From the NCBI RefSeq assembly GCF_003052265.1, contig NZ_QANS01000003.1, positions 186,001 to 250,000 of the forward strand: a DNA stretch of 64,000 nucleotides, in the 5' to 3' direction. Every line of letters begins with the position of its first letter. Position 1 is the stretch's first letter. The notes below the pieces were generated by a model. The model did no database searches. It saw only the letters and a program-made list of their open reading frames with translations, and was not told the DNA's origin. Below are positions 26,321 to 35,108 of the stretch, piece after piece. The position numbers and the translations under genes are program-made. This stretch comes from Stenotrophobium rhamnosiphilum. GTDB taxonomy: Bacteria; Pseudomonadota; Gammaproteobacteria; Nevskiales; Nevskiaceae.

Positions 26321-27049
26321 TTAAGGCTTAGCGACTGGTTCTTTCCATGAAATGGCGCCGAGAAAAATCAGGCGCAGCTGTTTCACAAAATTATCGAGGA
26401 GCTCTTGTTCCAGCGTCGGCTCATCGGGCGGCATGTCGAGAATATCGCTCGCCGCATTGAGCATGGTGTTGACCACGAGGCCGCAGAGCATTTGTAGCGT
26501 GGCGGTGGAGAGGTGCGGCAGAAAATTGAGGCGCCGCAAATCCTGGCTCATTTCCAACACAAACAAATTCACTTGGTTGCGAATCGCGCTGCGAATCACC
26601 GGCGAGCCGCCGCTGCGCTCGCCCGCAATGAACATGAAGTGCATGTGTCGGTCGAGCAGGAACTCTTTATAGATGGTGACGGAGCGGCGAATGATGTCGC
26701 TGACCGGTGCAGATTCTTTGCGCGCTTCGCGAAGGAGTGAGCGCAGCGTTGCGCCGCCATCATCGACGAGCGCCAGACCGAGCTCGTCCATATCGCGGAA
26801 GTGGCGATAGAAGGAGGTGGGCACCACGCCGGCTTCGCGGGTGATTTCGCGCAGGCCGAGGCTGGTGAAGCTGCGGCCTTGTTGCATCAGGGTCAGCGCT
26901 GCATCGAGCAAACTGCTGCGCGTGCGTAGTTTTCGCTCATCGCGCGTGGCCAATTCTGGCGCGCTGGAGCGACCCGATGCCGATGATTTGCCGCCTCCCT
27001 TGTCCACAATGACCTCTTTGATGAAACGCGTGTATCGAGTATAACGCAT
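26321..27049 (-). CDS. desT: TetR family repressor, DesT/FabR type (unsaturated fatty acid sensing)
   Basis: The N-terminal helix-turn-helix (about residues 35-85) has SLGLREITREAGVVPTSFYRHFRDMDELG, very close to the FabR/DesT signature. These repressors sense the ratio of unsaturated to saturated acyl-CoA and control desaturase genes. The gene is divergent from the reductase-desaturase pair, the same order as desT-desC-desB of Pseudomonas. Two starts are possible: ATG at 27049, or GTG at 27007 with AAAGAGG in front, which would remove 14 residues that look like leader sequence. The shorter form may be the true one. Confidence 0.87.
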   Translation of the reverse strand: MRYTRYTRFIKEVIVDKGGGKSSASGRSSAPELATRDERKLRTRSSLLDAALTLMQQGRSFTSLGLREITREAGVVPTSFYRHFRDMDELGLALVDDGGATLRSLLREARKESAPVSDIIRRSVTIYKEFLLDRHMHFMFIAGERSGGSPVIRSAIRNQVNLFVLEMSQDLRRLNFLPHLSTATLQMLCGLVVNTMLNAASDILDMPPDEPTLEQELLDNFVKQLRLIFLGAISWKEPVAKP

Positions 27050-27098
27050 TATCCTGATTGGGTATTTTCCATTTTATGGGACTGCCAGCACAATTTCA

Positions 27099-27146
27099 GT
27101 GAACAGTTGTTGACAAACATTTCCGGTTGAGTGAACATGTGTTCAC
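27099..27146. promoter_or_regulatory. Two operator-like palindromes in the desT-desC intergenic region
   Basis: GTGAAC-AGTT-GTTGAC at 27099-27114 and GTGAAC-ATGT-GTTCAC at 27131-27146 share the form GTGAAC-N4-GTT(C/G)AC, and the second has perfect 6-bp arms. Their starts are 32 bases apart, three helix turns, and the second ends 17 bases before the desC start. This is the expected position for sites of a DesT/FabR repressor, to my knowledge of similar shape to the Pseudomonas DesT site. Confidence 0.78.
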
Positions 27147-27163
27147 CGTAACTGGAGATTGTT

Positions 27164-28288
27164 ATGCCGCAGCTCACCACAAACCGCTTTGCAGACCGCG
27201 CTCTGGACCTCGTCCACAGCGCCCTCAACTCCCGCCTTGCCGCGGCGTTGACCTATCCGCATGGCGTTGACCGCTACGTTGAACAGTTCGCGCCGACCTT
27301 TGCGCTGCGCGAAGTGCGCGCCGAAGTCATCGCCACCCGTCACCAAACCGCTGACAGCGTCACCCTGACGCTGCGCCCCAACCGTAACTGGCAGGGCTTT
27401 GCGGCCGGCCAATATGTTCGCCTGACTGTTGAGATCAACGGCGTGCGCCGCACCCGCTGCTACTCACCGGCCAACTCGGTTCACGCCAAAGACGGCCTGA
27501 TCGAACTCACCGTTAAAGCTCACGGCGACGGTTTTGTTTCCAAACACTTGAAGCTCGATCTGCGCGTCGGCACGACTGTGTTCTTGTCGCAGGCTGAAGG
27601 CCAGTTCGCGCTGCCCGAACAGCGCCCGGATCGCATCTTGCTGATCAGCGGCGGCAGCGGCATTACGCCGGTGATGTCGATGCTGCGCACGCTGTGCGAC
27701 GAAGGCCACAAGGGCAAGATCACTTTCCTGCATTACTCCAACGCTGCAAGCGATCAGATTTATCTCGACGAACTCGCGATGATCAATGCGCAGTTTCTCA
27801 ACGTAGAACTGCTGCGCGCTTATAACGAAGATCAGAGCGGCGAACTGCAAGGCTTGTTCAGCCGCGAGCAGCTCATTAAAGCAGTGCCTGATTACGCCGA
27901 CGCACAGGCTTTTCTCTGCGGCCCTCCGGGCATGATGAAAGTAGTGCAGAAGGTTTGGGCCGATGAAGGCCTGAGCGATCAGCTGCATCTTGAACACTTC
28001 ACCGCAGCACCGGTTGTTATCGACAGCGCGAATGCTGAAGGCGAAGTGCGTTTTATTCGTAGCGAACGTCTCGCAAAGAATTCTGGCGCAACGTTGCTTG
28101 ATCAAGCTGAAGCCGCTGGCCTCAAGCCAGAGTCCGGCTGCCGCATGGGCATCTGCAAGGCCTGCACCTGCATCAAGACCGCAGGCAAGGTGCGCGATAC
28201 GCGCACTGGCGAAATCAGCGATGCCGGCGAAGCCGAAATCCAAATTTGCGTGAGCGTGCCAGTTGGCACCGTCACCCTCGATATTTAA
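27164..28288 (+). CDS. desC: Ferredoxin reductase-like electron donor of the acyl desaturase
   Basis: The 374-residue protein has an FAD-binding barrel (about 45-150, RCYSPANS), an NAD(P)-binding domain (about 155-270, LISGGSGITPVMSM and FLCGPPGMM) and a C-terminal 2Fe-2S plant-type ferredoxin domain (about 285-374) with CRMGICKACTC and a final ICVSVP cysteine. It passes electrons from NADPH to the membrane desaturase encoded 15 bases downstream. GGAG lies eight bases before the ATG. Expression is probably controlled by the two palindromes upstream. Confidence 0.92.
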   Translation: MPQLTTNRFADRALDLVHSALNSRLAAALTYPHGVDRYVEQFAPTFALREVRAEVIATRHQTADSVTLTLRPNRNWQGFAAGQYVRLTVEINGVRRTRCYSPANSVHAKDGLIELTVKAHGDGFVSKHLKLDLRVGTTVFLSQAEGQFALPEQRPDRILLISGGSGITPVMSMLRTLCDEGHKGKITFLHYSNAASDQIYLDELAMINAQFLNVELLRAYNEDQSGELQGLFSREQLIKAVPDYADAQAFLCGPPGMMKVVQKVWADEGLSDQLHLEHFTAAPVVIDSANAEGEVRFIRSERLAKNSGATLLDQAEAAGLKPESGCRMGICKACTCIKTAGKVRDTRTGEISDAGEAEIQICVSVPVGTVTLDI

Positions 28289-28303
28289 TAGGAGCACTCA
28301 CTC

Positions 28304-29428
28304 ATGAGTACTTTCAGCAAACTGACCCCTGAACAATTCCAGCAGATTGGCGCCGAGTTCGACGCCATCCGCAACCGCGTGCGCGCCGACCTCGGCGAGC
28401 GTGATGCTACTTACATCCGCACGCTGATCAAGCGTCAGCGCCAGCTCGAAATCGGCGGCCGCATCATGCTGATGATTCCGCCAGCATGGCCACTCGGTGT
28501 TGCTGCGCTGGGCGTGTCGAAAATTCTCGACAACATGGAAATCGGCCACAACGTCATGCACGGTCAGTACGACTTCATGGGCGACGCTGCACTCAACTCG
28601 CAGAAGTTCGATTGGGACAGCGCCGACACCGCGAAGAACTGGAAGCTGACGCACAACTACGAACACCACACCTACACCAACGTGCTCAACAAAGATCACG
28701 ATATTGGTTACGGCCTGCTGCGCATGTCGGAAGAACAGAAGTGGGAGCCACGCTTCCTCGCCAACGTTCCGCTCACCGTCATCCTTCACACTTTCTTCCA
28801 GCACTTTGTTGCTGTGCAGAATCTGAAAGTTGAAGACGTGCTGATCTACAAGACCAAGACCAAGGCGCAGTTGAAGGAAGACTTCAAGCCTGTCTGGCAG
28901 AAGATGCGCAAGCAGCTGGCGAAGGACTATGTGTTCTTCCCATTGCTCGGCGGCCCAATGGCGCCGTTTGTTTTCGTAGGCAACGTTGCTGCAAACCTGA
29001 TGCGTAACGTCTGGGCTTGCGCCGTTATTTTTAACGGTCACTTCCCAGAAGAAGTTGAGCAGTTCCCTGAATCCGTGATCGAAAACGAAACGCGTGGCCA
29101 GTGGTATGTGCGCCAGCTGCTCGGCTCGGCCAACTTCAGCGGCGGCAAACTGATGCACATCATGAGCGGCAACCTCAGCTTCCAGATTGAACATCACTTG
29201 TTCCCAGATCTGCCTGCACATCGTTACGCAGAGATCTCGCCAGAAGTGCGCGCCATCTGCGAAAAGTTTGGCCTGCCTTACAACACCGGTTCGTTCATGC
29301 GCCAGACGCTGAGCACCTGGAAGCGTATCGTGAAGTTGTCTTTCCCGAGCCGCACGCCTGCTGTGCGTCCGTTGGTGACGGTTGATGCGGTGAATGACGC
29401 AGCGCCCGCTTACAAGCTGGCGGCGTAA
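28304..29428 (+). CDS. desB: Acyl-CoA/lipid desaturase, membrane di-iron type
   Basis: The 374-residue protein carries the three histidine boxes of membrane fatty acid desaturases: HNVMH (about 84-88), HNYEHH (about 118-123) and QIEHHLFP (about 293-300), between hydrophobic spans. It inserts a cis double bond into saturated acyl chains at the cytoplasmic face of the inner membrane. Together with the reductase upstream and the divergent repressor it forms a complete DesT-DesC-DesB-like unit. AGGAG lies before the ATG. Confidence 0.93.
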   Translation: MSTFSKLTPEQFQQIGAEFDAIRNRVRADLGERDATYIRTLIKRQRQLEIGGRIMLMIPPAWPLGVAALGVSKILDNMEIGHNVMHGQYDFMGDAALNSQKFDWDSADTAKNWKLTHNYEHHTYTNVLNKDHDIGYGLLRMSEEQKWEPRFLANVPLTVILHTFFQHFVAVQNLKVEDVLIYKTKTKAQLKEDFKPVWQKMRKQLAKDYVFFPLLGGPMAPFVFVGNVAANLMRNVWACAVIFNGHFPEEVEQFPESVIENETRGQWYVRQLLGSANFSGGKLMHIMSGNLSFQIEHHLFPDLPAHRYAEISPEVRAICEKFGLPYNTGSFMRQTLSTWKRIVKLSFPSRTPAVRPLVTVDAVNDAAPAYKLAA

Positions 29429-29450
29429 GTTTTAAGCGGAACCACACTGT

Positions 29451-29574
29451 CCTCTCTCCCCTCGTGGGAGAGAGTTAGAGAGAGGGGCGAGCGTAGTGAG
29501 TGCTTGTGGACTTTAAAGCAATCGCTGCGCTCATCCCCCTCTCCCTTAATCCCTCTCCCTCAAAGGGGAGAGGG
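29451..29574. repeat. Intergenic palindromic repeat, CT/GA-rich
   Basis: CTCTCTCCC at 29452-29460 pairs with GGGAGAGAG at 29466-29474, and CCCTCTCCC at 29551-29559 pairs with GGGAGAGGG at 29566-29574. The outer halves also pair with each other, so the whole stretch can fold into one long cruciform. It lies 22 bases after desB and may act as its transcription end, though no T run is present. Confidence 0.7.
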
Positions 29575-29612
29575 AAACGTTAAAACTCAGAACCTAGTAG
29601 TCAGGTGCTGCC

Positions 29613-30839
29613 ATGCCGAAAGAACTGCACGTTAAACCCAATGATGTTCGCGGCTACGGCAAGCTCGCTGTTGACGCGACTCAACGCGTCACCGATTTGG
29701 TCGAAGCGATTCACCAGCGCATTGCACGTCCATCGATGCTGTTTGGTCAAAGCAAAGATGAACGCACCACCGGCATCACCGGTTTGGTTTATCGCGGCGT
29801 TCGCGAGATCACTGGTGCAATTGGTTTTGGCATTGATCAAACGCTGCAACCGATTATTCCGTTGCTTGAAAAAGCCGTAGCGCAAACGCCTTCATCGCCT
29901 GCGCGAGAAATTTTGCTCGCGGTGGTGAATGGCGTTGTCGGCGATCATCTTGAAGCGAGTGACAACCCTCTCGCGCTGCAGATGACGTTTCGTTATCAGG
30001 ACAAACCGCTATCTTTAAATCCGGAAGCACTCAGTGCTGCAGTACCGGATGCACGTGGTCATGTACTCGTTGTTGTGCATGGTCTCTGCATGAATGATTT
30101 GCAGTGGACGCGCGACGGCTACAGTCATGTCGATGGCGTGGCGCAGCAGCTCAATGCCAGTGCGGTGCATCTCCGCTACAACAGTGGCCGTCATATTTCT
30201 CAGAACGGTCGTGAATTTGCGGCGACGCTGGAACTACTGCTCGCAAGCTGGCCAACCAAAGTCACTAAATTGACATTGCTTACCCACAGCATGGGTGGCC
30301 TCGTTACGCGCAGTGCCTGCCATTACGGCATGCAGAAAGAATATCGCTGGCTGCGCGTATTAAAGAATGTGGTTTTCCTCGGCACGCCACATCACGGCGC
30401 GCCGCTGGAACGTCATGGCAACTTATTTCAACGCGCTGTTGGCGTGATTCCTTTTGCTGCGCCGCTTGCACGCTTAGGCATGTTGCGCAGCGCAGGCGTT
30501 ACCGATCTACGTTATGGCGCGCTCGTTGATGAAGACTGGAATCGTCGCGGACGTTTTGATCACGCCCCGGATGACCGTACCATCGTGACGCTACCTCCGG
30601 GCGTTCGTTACTTTGTCGCCGCTGCAACGCTGGGCAAAACGCTTGGCGACAACAAAGACACCTTGCTCGGTGATGGTCTGGTTCCGGTGGACAGTGCTTT
30701 AGGTAAACATCCGGAATCGGCGCGCTGCCTGTATTTTTCACCGTCTCACCAAGCGCTGTTTTATCAGCACAGCCACTGGGATCTGCTGTATCGCCGCGAA
30801 GTAGGTACGCAAATCCTGCAATGGCTATCAAACACCTAG
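29613..30839 (+). CDS. Alpha/beta hydrolase, lipase-like
   Basis: The 408-residue protein has no signal peptide. The hydrolase core is in the middle: VVVHGLCMND (oxyanion region, about 149-158), the nucleophile elbow THSMGG (about 224-229), and a late GDGLVPVDSALG segment followed by SPSHQALFYQHSHW, which should hold the acid and the histidine. The N-terminal 130 residues are a separate helical region. It resembles PGAP1-like or triacylglycerol lipase-like esterases. The substrate is unknown. It stands alone between two palindromic repeats. Confidence 0.82.
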   Translation: MPKELHVKPNDVRGYGKLAVDATQRVTDLVEAIHQRIARPSMLFGQSKDERTTGITGLVYRGVREITGAIGFGIDQTLQPIIPLLEKAVAQTPSSPAREILLAVVNGVVGDHLEASDNPLALQMTFRYQDKPLSLNPEALSAAVPDARGHVLVVVHGLCMNDLQWTRDGYSHVDGVAQQLNASAVHLRYNSGRHISQNGREFAATLELLLASWPTKVTKLTLLTHSMGGLVTRSACHYGMQKEYRWLRVLKNVVFLGTPHHGAPLERHGNLFQRAVGVIPFAAPLARLGMLRSAGVTDLRYGALVDEDWNRRGRFDHAPDDRTIVTLPPGVRYFVAAATLGKTLGDNKDTLLGDGLVPVDSALGKHPESARCLYFSPSHQALFYQHSHWDLLYRREVGTQILQWLSNT

Positions 30840-30845
30840 GCTTTT

Positions 30846-30953
30846 GTAGGAGCGCCTCGGCAACTGCTCCTGCCTTGCTCTACCTCGGGCATCCATGCCC
30901 TCGTCTTAGGCGCGATTGGCGATTGCACCATCGCGCCTAAGAGGCGCTCCTAC
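30846..30953. repeat. Nested inverted repeat of the GTAGGAGCG type
   Basis: Outer arms GTAGGAGCGCCTC (30846-30858) and GAGGCGCTCCTAC (30941-30953) enclose inner arms TTAGGCGCGAT (30906-30916) and ATCGCGCCTAA (30930-30940). The GTAGGAGCG core is the well-known ending of REP-type intergenic repeats in Pseudomonas and Xanthomonas relatives. It fills most of the gap between the lipase-like gene and the next small gene. Confidence 0.82.
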
Positions 30954-31014
30954 ATTAGCTGCAAATTCGTTTAAGGTAGCGTCATAGCGTATTTCAACCT
31001 TGATGGAGCCCGAT

Positions 31015-31368
31015 ATGAGAAAACTTGAACGCCTGCAATTACTCAAAGACATGATTCAAGAAGCTATCGACCGTGGCGCAAGCTCGGTTGAGCAGGTTCA
31101 CCAATACATCGCCGAGTTGCCGTTTGATGCGCTGGAAAAAGCCGGCGTGCTCGATGACGACAAGCTCAAGCTGAAAGCTAAACAGCGCCACACCATCGGC
31201 ATGGTTTACGACGCGATCCGTCGTATCAATCGTGAGATTGGTCAGCTGATCTCAGATCAGTTTGAAAATCTTGAAGAGAGCCAGCAGGTCGCTAAGGTGC
31301 TCAACGAGAAATCAGCAAAAGCAAAACCCGCTGGCAAAGTCCGCGTCAGCACACGCGCCAAGCGTTAA
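31015..31368 (+). CDS. Small helical protein of unknown function, 117 aa
   Basis: I do not recognise a characterised family. The ATG at 31015 has GGAG upstream and is preferred to earlier in-frame TTG/ATG codons at 31000-31003. The product is strongly charged and helical (ERLQLLKDMIQEAIDRGASS, then IRRINREIGQ), with a Lys/Arg/Ala-rich tail (AKAKPAGKVRV). It has no signal peptide or membrane segment. Such short helical proteins with basic tails can bind nucleic acids or act as small regulators. A strong terminator follows at once, so it is a single-gene transcript. Confidence 0.72.
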   Translation: MRKLERLQLLKDMIQEAIDRGASSVEQVHQYIAELPFDALEKAGVLDDDKLKLKAKQRHTIGMVYDAIRRINREIGQLISDQFENLEESQQVAKVLNEKSAKAKPAGKVRVSTRAKR

Positions 31369-31374
31369 TTAAAG

Positions 31375-31414
31375 AACAGCGCAGCGATGGCACGCTCCAT
31401 CGCTGCGCTGTTTT
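31375..31414 (+). terminator. Strong stem-loop terminator
   Basis: AACAGCGCAGCGATGG at 31375-31390 pairs perfectly over 16 bases with the segment at 31397-31412 around a six-base loop, and the stem runs into TTTT at 31411-31414. It sits six bases after the stop of the small helical protein gene. Confidence 0.85.
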
Positions 31415-31453
31415 GCGCTATTCATAAAAAGCTTCTTCGCTGAGTCTTTTTCT

Positions 31454-32218
31454 ATGAACGCTCCCAAAAAATCTACTCCGCGCCGCATTGATCTGCTCGA
31501 TTGGCTGATGCTGGTCCTCGCGGTGCTGTCCGTAGGTTTGTTGGTATTCGAAACTTGGGGCAATGCTTCTGCAGAAGTACGCAGCGCCATTCTCACCGCC
31601 GATTACGTGATCTGTGCGATTTTCGCAATCGAGTTTTTCTGGCGCTGGAACGCCGCCAAGTGGACGTTTCAGCATCTGCGCCGTAATTGGTATGACGCAC
31701 TCGGCATGATCCCCGTCGCGCATCCGGCGCTGCGCGGTCTGCGTTTGATTCGCGTACTGCGCTTCATCACCTTGTTCTCGCGTTTTGGCATGGCGGCGGA
31801 TCGCGCACTCGGCGAAGAATTCACCTATCGCTTGGTCAATCGTTTTAAAGCGGCGATTGTTAACTCCATCAGTAGTGCCGTCACCGTGGCAGTGCTTGAT
31901 GAAGTGCAACAAGTGCTCACGCGCGGTACATACACGCATAACATTGCGCGCGCGCTGAAAGAAAATCAGGCAGCGCTGCGCGCAACGATTATTCAGAAGA
32001 TGCGCGAGGATAAGCAGGCGGGTCGTCTGCATCGACTGCCGTTCTACAACGACATCGTCGAAAGCGTGATCGACGCTGTGATGCGCGTACTTGAAGAAGT
32101 GCTGACTGATCCACGGACTGATGAACTGGTTGCGGATCTGTTACGTGAAAACTTGCAGCAGATCAGAAATTCCATCGAATCGAATCAGCTAGAAAAGCAG
32201 CGCGGACATATTTCCTAA
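31454..32218 (+). CDS. Voltage-sensor-like membrane protein without a pore domain
   Basis: The 254-residue protein has three or four membrane segments in its first 120 residues and an S4-like stretch, LRGLRLIRVLRFITLFSRFG, with arginines at every third position. The segment FFWRWNAAKW followed by NWYDALGMIP matches the S2-S3 linker pattern of ion-transport proteins. No pore loop or selectivity filter follows; the second half is a long, soluble, charged helical region. It may be a sensor, a regulator or a proton channel-like protein. It has its own promoter region after a strong terminator. Confidence 0.68.
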   Translation: MNAPKKSTPRRIDLLDWLMLVLAVLSVGLLVFETWGNASAEVRSAILTADYVICAIFAIEFFWRWNAAKWTFQHLRRNWYDALGMIPVAHPALRGLRLIRVLRFITLFSRFGMAADRALGEEFTYRLVNRFKAAIVNSISSAVTVAVLDEVQQVLTRGTYTHNIARALKENQAALRATIIQKMREDKQAGRLHRLPFYNDIVESVIDAVMRVLEEVLTDPRTDELVADLLRENLQQIRNSIESNQLEKQRGHIS

Positions 32219-32224
32219 ATTGAT

Positions 32225-33112
32225 TTAGGTTTCTGTTGCTCTTGGCATCGCCACGCGGCAAGTCACGATGCCTGCCAACACAATCGCGCCACCGAGTGCT
32301 TGTAGCGTTCCGAAAGGCTCCGCCAATATCAGCCATGCGAATGCTGCAGCTGCGACAGGCTGCACCAGCAAACCCACGGCTGAGAATGCTGCAGACAAAT
32401 GTGCGAGCGCCCAAGCGATCAAACCTTGGCCTGCGACATGAGACAAGAGCGCCAAACCAATCAGCACCCACCAGCCGTGTGCAGACTGCGGCCAGAAACT
32501 ATCGCCTTGCACATTGCCAACAATGCACAGCAACACAGCGCTTGATAGCGTGGACCAGAACATCACTTCCATTGCGCCATAGCGTTGACGTGCGCGCGAC
32601 ACGCCAAGAATGTAGCCCGCATAAAACACCGCAGAGATGCAGGCGAGCAGATCACCGAGCAGATTGTGTGCGCCGAGTTTCATGCTGCCGGACATCAGCA
32701 CCACCGCACCGACCAAGGCCAACGCAATGCCGGCAATAAACGCGGGGCGAAAGCGTTCGCCAAATATTAAGAATGAAGCGAGTGCGACGAACACGGGTGC
32801 GAGGTTGGTCATCAGCGTGGCGTTGGCGACGGAGCTGAGATGTATCGACTGATGCCAGAACACGAGGTCGCCAGTGAAGAAGACGCCTGCGAGCAATAGC
32901 CAGCCGATGCCCGGCTTGATTTTGATGCCGCCGGTTTCGCGCAGCATCAAGACGCCAAGCAAGGGCAGTGCTAGCGCCATGCGCCAGAAGCCCGTCGCAG
33001 TGAGACCCACATCGCTGAGTCGAACAAAGATCGGCGCCAAGCCGATCAGCACCGCACCCGTGATGAGAGCGGCGAGGGCGCGCAGATCAGAGCGCCCGAC
33101 GTCTACGCTCAT
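32225..33112 (-). CDS. EamA/DMT family exporter
   Basis: The 295-residue protein has ten hydrophobic segments in two EamA repeats, typical of drug/metabolite transporters. The two halves are visible by the repeated pattern of a glycine-rich span followed by a proline-containing span (ALIGLA-type and PVFVALASF). These export amino acids or other small metabolites; the substrate is not evident. Its start overlaps the stop of the carbonic anhydrase gene by four bases (ATGA), so the two are one operon. Confidence 0.86.
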   Translation of the reverse strand: MSVDVGRSDLRALAALITGAVLIGLAPIFVRLSDVGLTATGFWRMALALPLLGVLMLRETGGIKIKPGIGWLLLAGVFFTGDLVFWHQSIHLSSVANATLMTNLAPVFVALASFLIFGERFRPAFIAGIALALVGAVVLMSGSMKLGAHNLLGDLLACISAVFYAGYILGVSRARQRYGAMEVMFWSTLSSAVLLCIVGNVQGDSFWPQSAHGWWVLIGLALLSHVAGQGLIAWALAHLSAAFSAVGLLVQPVAAAAFAWLILAEPFGTLQALGGAIVLAGIVTCRVAMPRATET

Positions 33113-33759
33113 TTGTTGTTGAGGCGCCCGATTGCGTCGCGATAGCCGGTCATCACTTCTTCGGGTGCGCTGGCGGTGAGACCGAGGTCATGCACGCGGC
33201 CAGTGATCAAACCGTAGATCCAGCTATGCACATGCAATTGCTGCCCACGTGCCCATGCGTCTTGCACGATGCTGGTCTGGCAAACGTTGAGCACCTGCTC
33301 CAGCGCATTGAGTTCGCACAGGCGATCTTCTTGTTCGCCGACAAATTGCAGCGACTGCAGATGGTCGATGTGTTTATCGCGCACGTCTTGTACGTGGCGA
33401 ATCCAGTTATCGACCAAGCCGAGGCGGCGGTTATGCAACGCGGCATTCACGCCACCACAACCGTAATGTCCGACGACCATGATGTGCTCAACCTTGAGCA
33501 CGTCGACTGCAAATTGAATCACCGACAAACAATTGAGATCGGTATGCACGACCACGTTGGCGATATTGCGATGGACGAAGATTTCGCCCGGCAGCAGACC
33601 GGTGATCTCATTGGCCGGCACGCGCGAGTCGGCGCAGCCAATCCACAAATACTTGGGCGCCTGCAAACGCGCCAGACGTTCAAAGAAACCTGGCTGTTCG
33701 GCTTCAACCGCAGCCGCCCATTTGGCGTTGCGTTCGAGCAGCTCTTCCAATTTTTTCAT
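33109..33759 (-). CDS. can: Beta-class carbonic anhydrase
   Basis: The 216-residue protein has the zinc ligands and active-site pair of beta-carbonic anhydrases: Cys42, Asp44 and Arg46 in CADSR, then His98 and Cys101 in HYGCGG. It interconverts carbon dioxide and bicarbonate in the cytoplasm, supplying bicarbonate for carboxylases such as acetyl-CoA carboxylase. The length and motif spacing are typical. It is the first gene of a two-gene operon with an EamA exporter, and is divergent from the antiporter gene. Confidence 0.96.
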   Translation of the reverse strand: MKKLEELLERNAKWAAAVEAEQPGFFERLARLQAPKYLWIGCADSRVPANEITGLLPGEIFVHRNIANVVVHTDLNCLSVIQFAVDVLKVEHIMVVGHYGCGGVNAALHNRRLGLVDNWIRHVQDVRDKHIDHLQSLQFVGEQEDRLCELNALEQVLNVCQTSIVQDAWARGQQLHVHSWIYGLITGRVHDLGLTASAPEEVMTGYRDAIGRLNNK

Positions 33760-33862
33760 GTGCCTACTTCTCCGCGTTCGCTGTATCTGCCGTCCAAACT
33801 AGCCTGTGCAGATGGCATTAATATTTTATGGGACTATACCGAGGCCCAAGTTCTGAGATTTT

Positions 33863-35041
33863 ATGCATTTTGATCCCATCTTGTTGAAGCTGGTCGGCTG
33901 TCTGCTGGTTATTCTAATGGTCGTGCTCGCTACGCGCAGGCTGAATCAGCCGCATGTGGTCGGTTATCTGCTATCCGGCATTGTGCTCGGCCCGGCAGGC
34001 TTTGGCCTTCTGCAAGAGCCTGAAACGCTGGCCCGCGTCGGTGAGTTCGGGGTGGTGCTGCTGCTGTTCTTTGTGGGCATGGAAACCTCGCCGCACCGCT
34101 TGCTGGCGAGCTGGCGCATCACATTTATTGGCACCACTGCGCAAATTTTCGGCAGCGTGTTCCTGATGGCGATGGTCGGCTGGTGGTTGAACTGGCCGAC
34201 ATCGCGCATCGTTCTCACGGGTTTTGTGCTGAGCCTCTCCAGCACCGCCGTCGTGCTCAATTATTTACGCGACTCAGGCCAGCTCAAAGCCAAGATCGGT
34301 CGCGACACGCTCGGAATTCTACTGGCGCAAGATTTGGCGCTAATTCCGATGCTGATCATCGTTGGCGTACTCAGCGGCGATAAACCGGATGCGGTGAGTC
34401 TGTCGCTGCAAGTGGTTGGCGCCAGCCTCACGATCGCGCTCGTCGCGTGGATGATGTGGGGCAAGCATGTGCATCTGCCGATGGGCGACAAGCTGCGCGC
34501 CGATCACGAGCTGCAAGTGTTCTTTGCCTTTGGTCTTTGCCTGGGCTTGGCGCTGCTCACGGGACTGTTCCATCTCTCCACCGCGCTCGGGGCGTTTCTT
34601 GCCGGCATGCTGGTGGGTGTCGCACGCGAAACCAACTGGGTGCATCACCGCCTCGAACCGTTCCGCGTCGTCTTCGTGGCGGTGTTCTTTATTTCGGTTG
34701 GATTGCTGGTCGACGTTCACTTCGCACTCGAAAACATTTGGCTGATCGTGCTGATAGCCACCGCGGTTTTCGTCGGCAACACCGCGATCAACGCAGCGGT
34801 ACTTCGCTCACTTGGCGATCCCTGGCGGTACAGCATTTACGCTGGCGCGCATCTGGCACAGATTGGTGAATTCAGCTTTGTACTTGCAGCACTTGGCGCG
34901 CAAGCATCGCTGATCAGTGAGTTTTCACATCAGCTCACAGTTGCAGTGATCGCACTTACCTTGTTGCTCTCACCAAGTTGGATTTCACTCGTAGGCCGCG
35001 TTCAAGGCCGCATCATCGGCAAGCCCGCAGAGCTCGGCTAG
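33863..35041 (+). CDS. Cation:proton antiporter, KefB/CPA2 type
   Basis: The 392-residue protein has about twelve hydrophobic segments and CPA2 features: a first segment ending in GYLLSGIVLGP, FSLSSTAVV-like LSLSSTAVVLNYL (about 127-139) and LGAFLAGMLVGVA (about 243-255). It ends after the membrane domain and lacks the cytoplasmic TrkA-N (RCK) domain found in KefB/KefC. It probably exchanges K+ or Na+ for protons. The stop codon lies inside a dispersed palindrome at 35041. Confidence 0.88.
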   Translation: MHFDPILLKLVGCLLVILMVVLATRRLNQPHVVGYLLSGIVLGPAGFGLLQEPETLARVGEFGVVLLLFFVGMETSPHRLLASWRITFIGTTAQIFGSVFLMAMVGWWLNWPTSRIVLTGFVLSLSSTAVVLNYLRDSGQLKAKIGRDTLGILLAQDLALIPMLIIVGVLSGDKPDAVSLSLQVVGASLTIALVAWMMWGKHVHLPMGDKLRADHELQVFFAFGLCLGLALLTGLFHLSTALGAFLAGMLVGVARETNWVHHRLEPFRVVFVAVFFISVGLLVDVHFALENIWLIVLIATAVFVGNTAINAAVLRSLGDPWRYSIYAGAHLAQIGEFSFVLAALGAQASLISEFSHQLTVAVIALTLLLSPSWISLVGRVQGRIIGKPAELG

Positions 35042-35108
35042 TAGGGTGCGCTGTGCGCACCATTTTTTCGGCATTGCCCCAACCCCGCGTGCGCACGGCG
35101 CACCCTAC
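35041..35108. repeat. Dispersed palindrome, same family as at 2475
   Basis: GTAGGGTGCGC at 35041-35051 pairs with GCGCACCCTAC at 35098-35108; a shorter inner hairpin GTGCGC-TGT-GCGCAC sits in the left arm. The same 11-base arms form the hairpin at 2475-2499. It fills the whole gap between two converging genes and overlaps both stop codons, so it could serve as a two-way transcription end. Confidence 0.8.

Noticed and set aside
27464-28297. Open frame of 277 codons opposite the desC gene
   Set aside because: Antisense to a clear ferredoxin reductase with intact motifs; no ribosome-binding site or recognisable domain.
28298-29221. Open frame of 307 codons opposite the desB gene
   Set aside because: Antisense to a desaturase with all three histidine boxes; Val/His-rich composition is that of a complementary-strand artefact.
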